Shown here piece by piece: positions 50,867 to 59,545 of a stretch of DNA of 64,000 nt. The translations under genes were made by a program, and so were the position numbers. Each line of letters starts with the position of its first letter. The stretch's first letter is position 1. This stretch comes from VRUE01 sp963718775 (GTDB lineage Bacteria; Actinomycetota; Thermoleophilia; Solirubrobacterales; 70-9): positions 2,232,001-2,296,000 of the forward strand of contig OY970377.1 of the NCBI GenBank assembly GCA_963718775.1. Reading direction: 5' to 3'. Below the pieces are notes generated by a model. It made no database searches. It was not told where the DNA came from and was given only the letters and a program-made list of their open reading frames with translations.

Positions 50867-50874
50867 GCATTGAG

Positions 50875-51336
50875 TTGAGCAGGCGATCGATAACGCTGCT
50901 CGCCGCGCTGGTAGTTGCTCTGATCGTGGTTGGGTGCGGGGGCGATGGAGAGGACGAGACGAGCACCGTTCAGGTCACGAAGGCCGCTTTCTTGAAGAGC
51001 GCCGATGCCATCTGCGACAAGTCCTACGAAGAGATCGAGTCGAAATTCCAGTCCTTCGTCAAGGACGTCGGCGCGAGCAAACCATTTTCCGATTCCGAGG
51101 AAATAGAGGAATACGTCGACACGATCCTGGTCCCGGCCAAGCAGGAAGAGGTTGAGGAGCTCCGCGCGCTGGGCGCTCCGGGCGGCGACGAAGACGCTGT
51201 CGACGCGATCATCGAGGCGCACGAAGAAGGCATCGAGGTGGCCGAAGACGACCCTCGAGAGGCAGTCACGTCCTTCGGGGTCTTCGCAAGGGCGACCTGG
51301 CTGGCCGAAAAATACGGCCTCGAGAACTGCCGCTAG
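50875..51336 (+). CDS. Putative lipoprotein
   Basis: This is a 153-aa exported protein with a lipoprotein signal (SITLLAALVVALIVVGC, Cys ~21), an acidic linker (GGDGEDETS), and an all-helical domain starting KAAFLKSADAICDKSYEEIE and ending WLAEKYGLENC. It is homologous to the lipoprotein at 53002 (shared F-hydrophobic-K-A-x-x-IC, ELGAPxGDExAV and A-x-x-YGL...C). The TTG start is supported by AGGGGAGG. Function unknown. Confidence 0.75.
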   Translation: MSRRSITLLAALVVALIVVGCGGDGEDETSTVQVTKAAFLKSADAICDKSYEEIESKFQSFVKDVGASKPFSDSEEIEEYVDTILVPAKQEEVEELRALGAPGGDEDAVDAIIEAHEEGIEVAEDDPREAVTSFGVFARATWLAEKYGLENCR

Positions 51337-51354
51337 GCGGCGCCCCTGGGATGC

Positions 51355-52932
51355 TCAGCCGCGCAGTCCGAGGCGGCGCTTCAGGTCGCGGGCGTTGAAG
51401 GCCTGCAGGATCCGCGTCACCATGCCACGGCGTGCCCTGCTGTAGGGGTACCAGGCGGCTTCGCGCTTGCCCCCGAAGCGGGTGATCACTACCGACTCGG
51501 TGCGGCAGTACTTCTTGATCCCCGGTTCGCCGTGGCGATAGCCGATCCCCGACTCCTTCCAGCCGCCCATCGGCACGTCGGTGGCGAGGTAGTTGACCAG
51601 CACGTCGTTGACGTTGACGGCGCCGCACTCGACCCGGCGAGCCACTCGCTCGGCTCGCTCCTTCTCGCCGAAGACCGAGCCGGAGAGGCCGTAGCGACTG
51701 TCGTTGGCGAAGCGCAGCGCCTCCTCGGCGTCGCGCACCTTCATCACGCCGACCACCGGGCCGAAGGTCTCGTCGCGCATCACCTTCATCGAGTGGTCGA
51801 CGTCGACCAGCACGGTTGGCTCGAAGTAGTCGCCTGGGCCAGGGACCCGCTTGCCGCCGGTCAGCGCCTTGGCGCCGGAGGCGAGAGCGTCGTCGACGTG
51901 GTCCTCGACGATCGCCGTCTGGTTGGGAGAGGTCATCGCACCGACGTCCTTGCCATAGCCCTTGCCGTCGGCGCCCTGGCGCAGCTTGCCGACCTCTGCC
52001 GTGAGCTTGGCGACGAAGCTGTCGTAGGCGGGCTCCTCGACGTAGATTCGCTCTACGGACATGCAGATCTGGCCGGAGTTCATCATCCCGCCCCAGGCCG
52101 CGGCATTGGCGGCGCGGTCGATGTCGGCGTCGGCGAGCACGATCATCGGATCCTTGCCGCCGAGCTCGAGGCTGACGGGGGTAAGGGTCTCAGCGGCGCG
52201 GGCCATCACCTTGCGCCCGGTGCGGTCGGACCCGGTGAACTGGATGAAGTCGACCGCGTCGACGAGGGCGCCGCCGGTCTCGCCAATCCCCTGGACGCAA
52301 TCGAGCACGTCGGGTGCGCCGATCTCCTCCTTCCATGCCTTCACTACCTCGGCGAGGCCAAGCGGGGTGAACTCGGACGGCTTGATGACCACCGCGGCGC
52401 CGGCCTGCAGCGCCGGGATCGCGTCGCCGAGGGCGAGGATCAGTGGGAAGTTCCAGGGGCTGATGATGCCGACCACTGGGTGCGGCCGATACTGAACCCG
52501 CAGCTTCTTCGTCGCCAGCAATGGAGTGTGGGGACGGACCGACTCCTCGCCGATGAACTGTGCCGCCTTGGCACCGTAGAAGTTGATCAGGTCGGCGAGG
52601 TAGGCAGGCTCTCCGGATGCGTCGGCGCGGACCTTGCCGGTCTCGGCCTGCATCGTGTCGATGACGCGCTCGGAGTTGTCGAGCAGCCAGTCGCGCAGCT
52701 TGTTCAGCCAGTGGCGGCGGCCCTCGATTCCGATTGCCTCCCACTCTGCCTGATTGGCGCGCACGCGGGCGACGGTCTCGGCGACAGCCTCGGGCGAATC
52801 GATCGGGACGGTGGCGAGGAGGCCGCCCGTCGCCGGGTTGCGAACCTCGATGTGGTCAGGTGCAGCGGCCTTGCTTGCGCCGTTGGACGCGTCGACAGCC
52901 TCGATGCTTTTCTCCACCGTGCCGCTCTCCAC
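51355..52932 (-). CDS. Aldehyde dehydrogenase family protein
   Basis: This is a 525-aa NAD(P)-dependent aldehyde dehydrogenase. SPWNFPLILALGDAIPALQA carries the conserved Asn, IQFTGSDRTGRKV the cofactor loop, LELGGKDP the general-base Glu, and NSGQICMS the nucleophilic Cys. The closest type appears to be succinate-semialdehyde/aryl-aldehyde dehydrogenases. The C-terminus has an extra basic amphipathic stretch (WYPYSRARRGMVTRILQAFN) that could contact membranes. GTG 52932 follows GGAAGGGAG; the palindrome at 52956-52971 sits just upstream, linking it to the TetR regulon. Confidence 0.92.
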   Translation of the reverse strand: MESGTVEKSIEAVDASNGASKAAAPDHIEVRNPATGGLLATVPIDSPEAVAETVARVRANQAEWEAIGIEGRRHWLNKLRDWLLDNSERVIDTMQAETGKVRADASGEPAYLADLINFYGAKAAQFIGEESVRPHTPLLATKKLRVQYRPHPVVGIISPWNFPLILALGDAIPALQAGAAVVIKPSEFTPLGLAEVVKAWKEEIGAPDVLDCVQGIGETGGALVDAVDFIQFTGSDRTGRKVMARAAETLTPVSLELGGKDPMIVLADADIDRAANAAAWGGMMNSGQICMSVERIYVEEPAYDSFVAKLTAEVGKLRQGADGKGYGKDVGAMTSPNQTAIVEDHVDDALASGAKALTGGKRVPGPGDYFEPTVLVDVDHSMKVMRDETFGPVVGVMKVRDAEEALRFANDSRYGLSGSVFGEKERAERVARRVECGAVNVNDVLVNYLATDVPMGGWKESGIGYRHGEPGIKKYCRTESVVITRFGGKREAAWYPYSRARRGMVTRILQAFNARDLKRRLGLRG

Positions 52933-52955
52933 TGGGAACTCCCTTCCTCGACCCT

Positions 52956-52971
52956 TTGGCTGGTCAGCCAA
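52956..52971. promoter_or_regulatory. Palindromic TetR-type operator, copy 3
   Basis: TTGGCTG-GT-CAGCCAA is a perfect 7-2-7 palindrome ending 24 bp before GTG 52932 of the aldehyde dehydrogenase. It has the same architecture and centre as the sites at 2116 and 17705, differing at the third base and its symmetric partner. Confidence 0.5.
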
Positions 52972-53001
52972 GATTAGCCGTAAGGGCGTCTGCCCGCTGC
53001 C

Positions 53002-53529
53002 TCAGAGCTCAGACGGCTGGGCGCAGATTGGCAGGCCGTAAGCGTCGGCGAGTTTTTCCGCTTCGCCGAGTTCGCCTTCGTAACTGGCCAAAACCGTCGG
53101 GTCGGCACTTGCTTCGTCGACGATCTGTTGCAGAGGGGTTAGGAACGCGGAAACCGCTTTCTCGTCGCCCTTGGGCGCGCCGAGCTCGCTGATCTGATCG
53201 ATCTGGCTCTGGAAGGCGGGGACGAAGGCCGATTCGACAAGCTCCGCTTCACCCGAGTTGTCGCCTGGTTTCGGTGGATTCTTTTCCAGTTCTTTCAGGT
53301 AGGCAGCGGCCTTGTCTTCGAATTCGTTGACGGTTTCTTCGCAGATGGTGCTGGCTTGCTTGATGAACTCGGCTTTCGACAGCGAGCCCGTCTTCACTGT
53401 TACCTCACCGCTGTCGGAGGACCCGCTTGCGGAGTCGTTGCTGTCACCACAGCCACTGATCAGCAGCAGGAGCGAAAGCGCAGCAGCGGCGAGCCAAAAC
53501 CCCTTTATACTCAAAAAGAACCGTCTCAT
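53002..53529 (-). CDS. Putative lipoprotein, paralog of the one at 50875
   Basis: This is a 175-aa exported protein: signal FWLAAAALSLLLLISGC with the lipid-modified Cys, a Ser/Asp-rich linker (GDSNDSASGSSDSGE), then KAEFIKQASTICEETVNEFE and a helical domain ending ADAYGLPICAQPSEL. It shares the domain with the protein at 50875; the pair flanks the aldehyde dehydrogenase. ATG 53541 and 53550 are alternative starts. It is divergent from the FKBP gene at 53583. Confidence 0.8.
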   Translation of the reverse strand: MRRFFLSIKGFWLAAAALSLLLLISGCGDSNDSASGSSDSGEVTVKTGSLSKAEFIKQASTICEETVNEFEDKAAAYLKELEKNPPKPGDNSGEAELVESAFVPAFQSQIDQISELGAPKGDEKAVSAFLTPLQQIVDEASADPTVLASYEGELGEAEKLADAYGLPICAQPSEL

Positions 53530-53582
53530 TCGGCGCAGCATAGCAGGCACTCGGAGCTCGACGATTTTCGAAATTTCATTCG

Positions 53583-54079
53583 ATGAAACCCCTTCTTCTC
53601 ATCATCGGATGCTGCCTATCGCTGGCTCTAGTCGCTTGTGGCGGGGGGGATGGCGACAGCCTGTCGAACACGGCGAGTTCAGCGGCGAAGTCGGCGGGGC
53701 GGCCGAAGCCGGTCACAGCCGAATCAACTGGATTGGCCCCCAGGCCAAAGGTCCACATACCGCCGGGCCGCCGCCGGCAGAACTTGAGGTCAGGGTCCTC
53801 GAGGAGGGATCCGGGCGCCGGGCCAAGCCAGGGCAAACGTTGCAAGTCCAGTACGTGGCCGCCAGCTACGAGACCGGCAAGCTCTTTGAAGTCCGCTGGG
53901 GAAAGAGCGGGCCGTTCGTATTCAACTTCGGCTCAGGCGAAGCGCTCGAGGGCTGGGACATCGGCTTGAAGGGCATGAGGGTTGGGGAACGCCGCGAACT
54001 ACAGATCCCGTCGAAACTCGCCTACGGCAGCGGAGCCCTGCTCTACGTAATCGAACTGCTGGCGATCGGAGCGCTCTAG
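53583..54079 (+). CDS. FKBP-type peptidyl-prolyl isomerase lipoprotein (frameshifted)
   Basis: This is an exported FKBP of ~165 aa. The N-terminus has a lipoprotein signal (LLLIIGCCLSLALVAC). After KVHIPPG, near 53765 in a GC-rich run, the frame changes to PPPAELEVRVLEEGSGRRAK, followed by VQYVAASYETGKLFEVRWGK, ALEGWDIGLKGMRVGERREL and IPSKLAYGSGALLYVIELL, the FKBP core. These proteins assist folding of exported proteins. A one-base indel, probably error, separates signal and domain. It is convergent with the PQQ-type gene. Confidence 0.75.
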
Positions 54080-54086
54080 AGCCGGT

Positions 54087-55280
54087 CTAGCGCGGCGCCA
54101 GCCTGTACACGGGCCCTTCCAGGGAGGCCACGTAGATCCGCCCGCGCTGGTCTTCGCCGAAGGAGCTCGGCGAGCTGACCTCGAGGCCGAGGCGGCGGTC
54201 GTCGCTGGCGTGGCGCAGGTGGGGGGCGAGGCTGCGCAGTTGGCCCGAGCAGAGGTCGGTGTAGACGTAGCGGTTGCGTAGCGAGGGGAGGCGGGGATCA
54301 TCGACGACGTAGCCGCCGATGATCGTGCAGCTGCCGCCGTCGCGGCCGTGGTCGTAGTCCATGATCGGTTTCGTCGTGCCGCCTGGGTTGGGCGTGCCGC
54401 TGTTTTCTTCGCTGTAGCGCGATTTGCCCTCGAAGACGTCCCAGCCGAAGTTGGCGCCACTGGCGCCGGCCACGGTCGTGTAGTCGAGCTCCTCGAAGCG
54501 GTTCTGGCCGACGTCGCCGATTGCGATCCGCGGCTGCCCCGCTCCGGTCGTGTCGAAGGAGAAGCGAAAGGGGTTGCGCAGGCCATAGCTGTAGATCTCG
54601 TCGCGCCCGGACCTTCCGACGAAGGGGTTGTCGGCCGGGGCTGAGTAAGGGTGCCCACCGCTCGGCCGCGGGTCGATGCGCAGTAGCTTGCCCAGCAGGC
54701 TCTCCTTGTTCTGGGCATTGTTGGGCGGGTCACCGCCAGAGCCGCCGTCGCCGGTGCCGAGGTAGAGCAGATCGCCGAGGAACTGGAGCTGGCCGCCGTT
54801 GTGGTTGGCGTTGACCGGGTGTGGGACCTCGATCACCGTGCGCCGCGACCCCCGCGCTGCCTGTGTCGGGCTGCGGCGGTGGAACTCGTCGACGTGGATG
54901 TTTCCCTCGTTGTCCGTGTAATAGACGTAGAGCCGCCCGCTCTGCGCATAGTCGGGCGGAAAGGCGATCGAGAGCAGGCCGCGCTCGCCGCCGAACCCGA
55001 CCAGGCCCCTGATGTCGAGGAAGGGATGTCGTGCCTCGTTGCCGCTGCGCATGACCGCGACCCTGCCCGCCTGCTCGACGACGAAGAGCAGCTTGGGAAA
55101 GCCCGGCGCGCCGGTGACATAGGTGGGGCTGTCGAAGCTGCCGATCCGCTTCAGGGCGACGCCGCCGCTAGGCCGAGCCGCCGGCTCGCCACCCTCGGGT
55201 TGCCGCGCCGTGCCGCAGGCCGGCAGCGCAACCAGCGCCAGCAGCGCGCAGAGAATGCTCGCGGTGGCGCGGCGTTTCAT
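54087..55280 (-). CDS. PQQ-dependent sugar dehydrogenase-like lipoprotein
   Basis: This is a 397-aa protein of the glucose/sorbosone dehydrogenase (GSDH) beta-propeller family. Lipoprotein signal ATASILCALLALVALPAC; then FVVEQAGRVAVM, GLLSIAFPPDYAQSGRLYVY, VPHPVNANHNGGQLQF, YLGTGDGGSGGDPPNNAQ, and NPFRFSFD..IAIGDVGQN. The HNGGQLQF and GDGG motifs carry the metal/PQQ site residues. Extracellular oxidation of sugars is likely; PQQ synthesis genes are not in the window. ATG 55280 gives the signal peptide. Confidence 0.88.
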   Translation of the reverse strand: MKRRATASILCALLALVALPACGTARQPEGGEPAARPSGGVALKRIGSFDSPTYVTGAPGFPKLLFVVEQAGRVAVMRSGNEARHPFLDIRGLVGFGGERGLLSIAFPPDYAQSGRLYVYYTDNEGNIHVDEFHRRSPTQAARGSRRTVIEVPHPVNANHNGGQLQFLGDLLYLGTGDGGSGGDPPNNAQNKESLLGKLLRIDPRPSGGHPYSAPADNPFVGRSGRDEIYSYGLRNPFRFSFDTTGAGQPRIAIGDVGQNRFEELDYTTVAGASGANFGWDVFEGKSRYSEENSGTPNPGGTTKPIMDYDHGRDGGSCTIIGGYVVDDPRLPSLRNRYVYTDLCSGQLRSLAPHLRHASDDRRLGLEVSSPSSFGEDQRGRIYVASLEGPVYRLAPR

Positions 55281-55322
55281 GCCGGAAACGTACCCGCCTC
55301 GCCAGAAAAGCAACTAGGGCAG

Positions 55323-56195
55323 CTACTCGATCGAGAGTAGTTCGACGACGTAGAGCAGGGCGCCACCCCCGTAGGCGAGTTGTGACGGGACGATCAGCTT
55401 GCGCCTCCCCCCGACCCTCATCCCCTCGAGGCCGGCGGCCCAGATGCTGTGGGGGTCTTCGAGCGCGAGCTTGGTGGGTTTGTCCGGTCCCCAGGCGTTG
55501 AGGAACGCGACGCCGTCCTCGTAGCGGACGCCGTACGACTTGACCACGACATGGCTGGGTATCTCCACCCGCGGCCCGGACCCGGGTCGAAGCTCCTTGA
55601 CGATGACGCGCTTGGGCGGTGGCCCGCTTGGTGGTTCGATCTTCGGCCGACCGGGGTCCTGGGGTCCGTCGGCTGCTCCGAACCCCCGCGGTGGAGGGCC
55701 GTGGTAGACCGCAATCAGGTCGACCGTGTAGGCCCGCGTCCCTTTGCCGGTTCCCAGCCGCGGCGGGATGATCAGTTCCCGGCGGCCACCCACCTTCATG
55801 CCCCGCAGCCCCGTTTCCAAGCCCGGAAGGATGTCGTAGCCGCCGAGGTGAAAAGTGAACGGCTCCAGGCGGCCCCTCGAGCGCCAACGCACGGCGCCAC
55901 TTCGGTAGGGAGCGCCGACGAAGTTGATCGTCACCTTGTCGGCCTCCGCCGCGGGCCTCCCCCAACCCTTCTTGACGTCTCGGACGATCAGCCGCCGGGG
56001 CGCCAAGCCGCTGTGGGCCTCGATCCGTGGCTCGTCGAGTCGCGCCAGTTCCTGCTCTGACATCACGCTGCTCGTTCCTTCCGCCACCGGTTGGGGGCGG
56101 CTTTCCACTGGTGGCGGCGAGGGGGCATCACCCCCACTGCAGCCGGCCACGGCCAGGGATGCACAAAGAACACCGATTAGCGCAAGATTTCTAAT
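55323..56195 (-). CDS. Tandem FKBP-domain lipoprotein, non-canonical start
   Basis: This is a ~290-aa protein with two FKBP-like domains: residues ~55-165 (RRLIVRDVKKGWGRPAAEAD ... GGYDILPGLETGLRGMKVGG ... TRAYTVDLIAVY) and ~190-290 (KRVIVKELRPGSGPRVEIPS ... WAAGLEGMRVGGRRKLIVPS ... GALLYVVELLS). The lipoprotein signal RNLALIGVLCASLAVAGC is in frame, but no ATG/GTG/TTG precedes it before a stop; ATT 56195 is the only place that fits. GTG 56150 would cut the signal to MAGC. It lies 9 bp after the upstream gene's stop, so coupling is possible. Confidence 0.75.
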   Translation of the reverse strand: MRNLALIGVLCASLAVAGCSGGDAPSPPPVESRPQPVAEGTSSVMSEQELARLDEPRIEAHSGLAPRRLIVRDVKKGWGRPAAEADKVTINFVGAPYRSGAVRWRSRGRLEPFTFHLGGYDILPGLETGLRGMKVGGRRELIIPPRLGTGKGTRAYTVDLIAVYHGPPPRGFGAADGPQDPGRPKIEPPSGPPPKRVIVKELRPGSGPRVEIPSHVVVKSYGVRYEDGVAFLNAWGPDKPTKLALEDPHSIWAAGLEGMRVGGRRKLIVPSQLAYGGGALLYVVELLSIE

Positions 56196-56204
56196 GCGGC
56201 AATC

Positions 56205-56894
56205 TTAGTCGCCGCTTCGCTGCTGCTGCTTCCCTACCGGCACGACTTCGCCGTTGTCGGCGACTTCCTTGTCGAGCGGCGCTGAGCTGATCTGCACCGT
56301 GAAGGAGCCGCCGGGCGCTACCCCACCGGAGGTCTTGGCCTTGACTTGGGTGCCGAGGCCGGCGCCGATCGCATAGGTCAGAACGTGACGGCCGGTCCTA
56401 ACCGCGCTCAGCTTCCAGACCAGATTGGCCGTGGCGCCCGGCTTCAGCTCGCCGAAGTCATAGGTCTTCTGGTTTGAGGTTTCCGCGCCGCCCGGTTCGG
56501 AGGAGCCGGCGAATTTCGGATAGTGCTCGGATAGGACCCAAACCGGGCGGTCGGGCTGGGCCAGTTCCGGCTGGGGATCGCGGATCGCGAAGGGGAGGGT
56601 GGAGCCACGGCCCTCCTCGCCGGCGAGCGAGACGTTCACGGTCAGCGCCGGGATCGTCTTGCGGCCGCTGTTGCGGATGCCGAGCTTCATCAGCGAAGTG
56701 CTGCCGAGGCTCTGCTCGGTGGGGAAGCTTGCGTCGGTGACCTTGACCTCGTAGGCGCCCGCCGCCTCGTTGGCGTCGGAAGACGATTCTTCGCCGCCGC
56801 AGGCCACGATTGAGAGGGCCAAGGCGGCCGCGACGACTCCCGCGAGCGCTGCGCGCGTGCGGGAACGCGAGGCCTGTATGTCGTACCCCCCCAA
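56205..56894 (-). CDS. Putative lipoprotein with Ig-like domain
   Basis: This is a ~229-aa exported protein. Signal TRAALAGVVAAALALSIVAC, then an acidic linker, then a beta-rich domain (GAYEVKVTDASFPTEQSLGS ... LMKLGIRNSGRKTIPALTVN ... ATANLVWKLSAVRTGRHVLT) resembling DUF4352/CARDB-like Ig folds. TTG 56894 is the only in-frame start near the signal; an ATG one frame away, separated by a 7-G run, suggests a possible homopolymer error. It is upstream of the tandem FKBP gene and divergent from the transporter operon. Confidence 0.65.
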   Translation of the reverse strand: MGGYDIQASRSRTRAALAGVVAAALALSIVACGGEESSSDANEAAGAYEVKVTDASFPTEQSLGSTSLMKLGIRNSGRKTIPALTVNVSLAGEEGRGSTLPFAIRDPQPELAQPDRPVWVLSEHYPKFAGSSEPGGAETSNQKTYDFGELKPGATANLVWKLSAVRTGRHVLTYAIGAGLGTQVKAKTSGGVAPGGSFTVQISSAPLDKEVADNGEVVPVGKQQQRSGD

Positions 56895-57036
56895 AGCGGC
56901 CGGAACATACCACGGGGTTTGGGCTGCGCCGGACCGGGTTAGCCCGAACTCAACAGTGCCCACTGACGCATCGCATAAACTCGATCCAGCGAGTTGGGCG
57001 CCGTTTGGACGGCGGCGCCGCTCTCCGGAGGAGCAG

Positions 57037-57843
57037 ATGGTCGGATCCGCAGTCAACAGGGCATTTCTGCCCGCCAAGTCGCTGTTCGAACAAGTCGGGG
57101 ACATGATGATCCTCACTGCTCGCACGCTCGTTTCCGCGGTCAAGCCGCCATATCCCTATGGCGAGGAGTTCATCGGCCAGTTCCTCTTCGCCCTGCAGCT
57201 CTGCTGGTTCCCGCTGCTGGTCTCCACCGTCGCCTTCGGCTTCGGCGCCCCGGGCCTGCAGGCAGCCAACTTCCTCTCCCTCTTCGGCGCCCTGGACCGG
57301 CTCGGCGGCTTCTTCGTCCTCGCCTCGATCCGCGAGTTCGCGCCGTTCGTGACCGCCGTCGTCGTCGCCGGCGTCGCCGGCACCGCGATCACCGCCGACC
57401 TCGGCGCCCGCAAGATCCGCGAGGAGCTCGACGCCCTGCAGGTGCTCGGCGTCGACCCGATCAAGAACCTGGTCGTGCCGCGCTTCCTGGCGCTGATGCT
57501 GATCACCGGCCTACTTGACATCTACGCCCTGGTCTTCGGGATCAGCGGCGGCATCATCACCGAGCTTCTCTACAAACAGCCGCTCGGCGGCTTCTTCGCG
57601 ACGCTCTTCTCCAATGCCTCGATCACCGACCTCTGGGGCTCCCTGGTCAAGTGCACGCTGTTCGGCGCGATCATCGCCGTCGTCTGCTCATACAAGGGGA
57701 TGACTGCGTCCGGAGGCGCCGCCGGGGTCGGCCGTGCCGTCAACGAGGCGGTGGTGATCGCCTTCATGGGCGTCTTCGCCTTCAACTACGCCTTCACCCA
57801 GACGCTGCTCGCCACCAATCCAGAGCTGCAGACGATCCGATGA
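57037..57843 (+). CDS. MlaE/YrbE-family ABC permease (first)
   Basis: This is a 268-aa permease of the MlaE/YrbE family, part of MCE-type lipid/steroid importers. About five membrane helices are visible (FIGQFLFALQLCWFPLLVST; FVTAVVVAGVAGTAITADLG; LALMLITGLLDIYALVFGIS; VVIAFMGVFAFNYAFTQTLL), with the family loop GTAITADLGARKIREELDAL (the coupling EExDAL motif). The GGAGGAGC site precedes ATG 57037. It overlaps the second permease by 4 bp. Confidence 0.92.
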   Translation: MVGSAVNRAFLPAKSLFEQVGDMMILTARTLVSAVKPPYPYGEEFIGQFLFALQLCWFPLLVSTVAFGFGAPGLQAANFLSLFGALDRLGGFFVLASIREFAPFVTAVVVAGVAGTAITADLGARKIREELDALQVLGVDPIKNLVVPRFLALMLITGLLDIYALVFGISGGIITELLYKQPLGGFFATLFSNASITDLWGSLVKCTLFGAIIAVVCSYKGMTASGGAAGVGRAVNEAVVIAFMGVFAFNYAFTQTLLATNPELQTIR

Positions 57844-58637
57844 ACGCCTGGCTCGAGGTCCCGCGCGGCTGGCTCGACTCCTTCGGTGAGATCGCCCGCT
57901 TCGGCTCACGCGTCGCCGGCCTCGTCTACAGCGGCCGCGTCCTGCGCTACTTCGGCGAGAGCCTGCGCCAGGCAGGGATCCTGATCCTCGGCTCGGCCCT
58001 GATCATCTGGGGCCTCGTCTTCATCCTCGGCCTGCAGTGCGGGATCGAGGGCGCCTACCTGCTGCGTGCCCAGGGCGCGCCCGCCTATGCCGGCGTCTTC
58101 TCCGCCTGGTGCGACCTGCGCGAGATCATGCCCTACGCCTTCGGCTACATGCTCTCGGCCAAGGTCGGCACCGGGATCGTCGCCGAGCTCGGCGCGATGC
58201 GGATCTCCGACGAGATCGACGCGCTCGAGGTGATGGGCGTGCCGCCGGTCACCTTCCTGGCCGCGACCCGCCTGCTCGCCGCCTGGATCGCCTTTCCCTT
58301 CATCTACCTGGTCGGGATCGGGATCATGTACTTCGCCAGCTACCTGGCGGTCGTCCAGCAGATCGGCGACGTCTCCTCAGGCGGCTACCTATTGATCTTC
58401 TGGATGTTCCAGAACCCACCCGACCTGGTCTACAGCCTGATCAAGGGCATGTTCATGGCCACTGCCATCGTCATGGTCGGCTGCTATTACGGCTACACGG
58501 CGTCGGGGGGCCCGGTAGGGGTCGGCACCGCCACCGCGAAGTCGATGGTTCTCAACATTGTCTTGGTTCACATCATCGGGATGCTGGGCACCCTGGTCTT
58601 CTGGGGAGCCAACCCGCGGGCGCCGATAGGAGGCTGA
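57840..58637 (+). CDS. MlaE/YrbE-family ABC permease (second)
   Basis: This is a 265-aa second permease, paralogous to the first: ILILGSALIIWGLVFILGLQ, SAKVGTGIVAELGAMRISDE (family loop), VTFLAATRLLAAWIAFPFIY and GCYYGYTASGGPVGVGTATA. Two different YrbE-type permeases in tandem are typical of actinobacterial mce operons. ATG overlaps the preceding stop. No MCE-domain substrate-binding protein follows inside the window. Confidence 0.92.
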   Translation: MNAWLEVPRGWLDSFGEIARFGSRVAGLVYSGRVLRYFGESLRQAGILILGSALIIWGLVFILGLQCGIEGAYLLRAQGAPAYAGVFSAWCDLREIMPYAFGYMLSAKVGTGIVAELGAMRISDEIDALEVMGVPPVTFLAATRLLAAWIAFPFIYLVGIGIMYFASYLAVVQQIGDVSSGGYLLIFWMFQNPPDLVYSLIKGMFMATAIVMVGCYYGYTASGGPVGVGTATAKSMVLNIVLVHIIGMLGTLVFWGANPRAPIGG

Positions 58638-58645
58638 GTACCTTT

Positions 58646-59545
58646 ATGTCAATGGACGAGCAGACGAACAGCGGGCCCTACATCAGTGAAGACGGGGCGA
58701 TGATGGGGCGCGACTTCGTCATCCCCGGTGTTGATCCCGCCGAGACCGATCCCTACCGCTTCCACACCGGCCGCAAGCGCGACCACGGTGGCGAGGACGC
58801 GATCGAAATCATCGACTTGGTCAAGCAGTTCGGCCGCGCCCGCATTCTCAACGGTCTCAATCTCGGCCTGCCCGAGGACCAGATCTCGATGGTGCTGGGA
58901 CCATCGGGCACCGGCAAGAGCGTGCTGATCAAGCACATCGTCGGCCTGCTCTACCCCGATTCGGGCGACGTGCTCGTGCACGGCGAGTCGATCCCGAACA
59001 TGACCGACGACGAACTCTTCGAGGTGCGCAAGAAGTTCGGCCTGCTCTTCCAGGACGGCGCCCTCTTCGGCTCGATGAACATCTACGACAACACCGCCTT
59101 CCCGCTGCGTCAGCACACCGACAAGAGCGAGGAGGAGATCGGCGAGATCTGCAACCGGCGCCTCAAGGAGGTGGGGCTGAGCGAGGCGATCTACAAGATG
59201 CCGAACGAGCTCTCCGGCGGCATGCGCAAGCGTGCTGGCTTCGCCCGGGCGCTGGTCCTCGAACCGGCGATCGTGATGTTCGACGAGCCCGACTCCGGCC
59301 TCGACCCGGTGCGCACGGCGCTGCTCTGCGAGCTCGTTCGTGAGGTGCACGAGGAGAACGGCGGCTGTTACCTGGTGATCAGCCACGACCTCAACACGGC
59401 ACGGCGCGTCTCCGACTTCATCGCGGTGCTCTGGAACGGCAAGATCGTCGAGTCGGGCCCCAAGGAGGAGCTGTTCGACTCCGAGAACCGCTTCGTGTCG
59501 CAGTTCCTCAATGCGGACGTCACAGGTCCGCTCTCGATGGATTGA
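58646..59545 (+). CDS. MCE-type ABC transporter ATPase (MlaF/Mkl-like)
   Basis: This is a 299-aa ATPase with Walker A GPSGTGKSVLIKHIVGLL, Q-loop LLFQDGALFGSMNIYDN, ABC signature LSGGMRKRAGFARAL, Walker B IVMFDEPDSGLDP and switch His in VISHDLNTARR. DGALFGSMNIYDN and EPDSGLDPVR are characteristic of MlaF/Mkl. A ~50-aa N-terminal extension is unusual. ATG 58646 follows AGGAGG at 12 bases. Its stop overlaps TTG 59542 of the MmpL-like gene. Confidence 0.92.
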   Translation: MSMDEQTNSGPYISEDGAMMGRDFVIPGVDPAETDPYRFHTGRKRDHGGEDAIEIIDLVKQFGRARILNGLNLGLPEDQISMVLGPSGTGKSVLIKHIVGLLYPDSGDVLVHGESIPNMTDDELFEVRKKFGLLFQDGALFGSMNIYDNTAFPLRQHTDKSEEEIGEICNRRLKEVGLSEAIYKMPNELSGGMRKRAGFARALVLEPAIVMFDEPDSGLDPVRTALLCELVREVHEENGGCYLVISHDLNTARRVSDFIAVLWNGKIVESGPKEELFDSENRFVSQFLNADVTGPLSMD

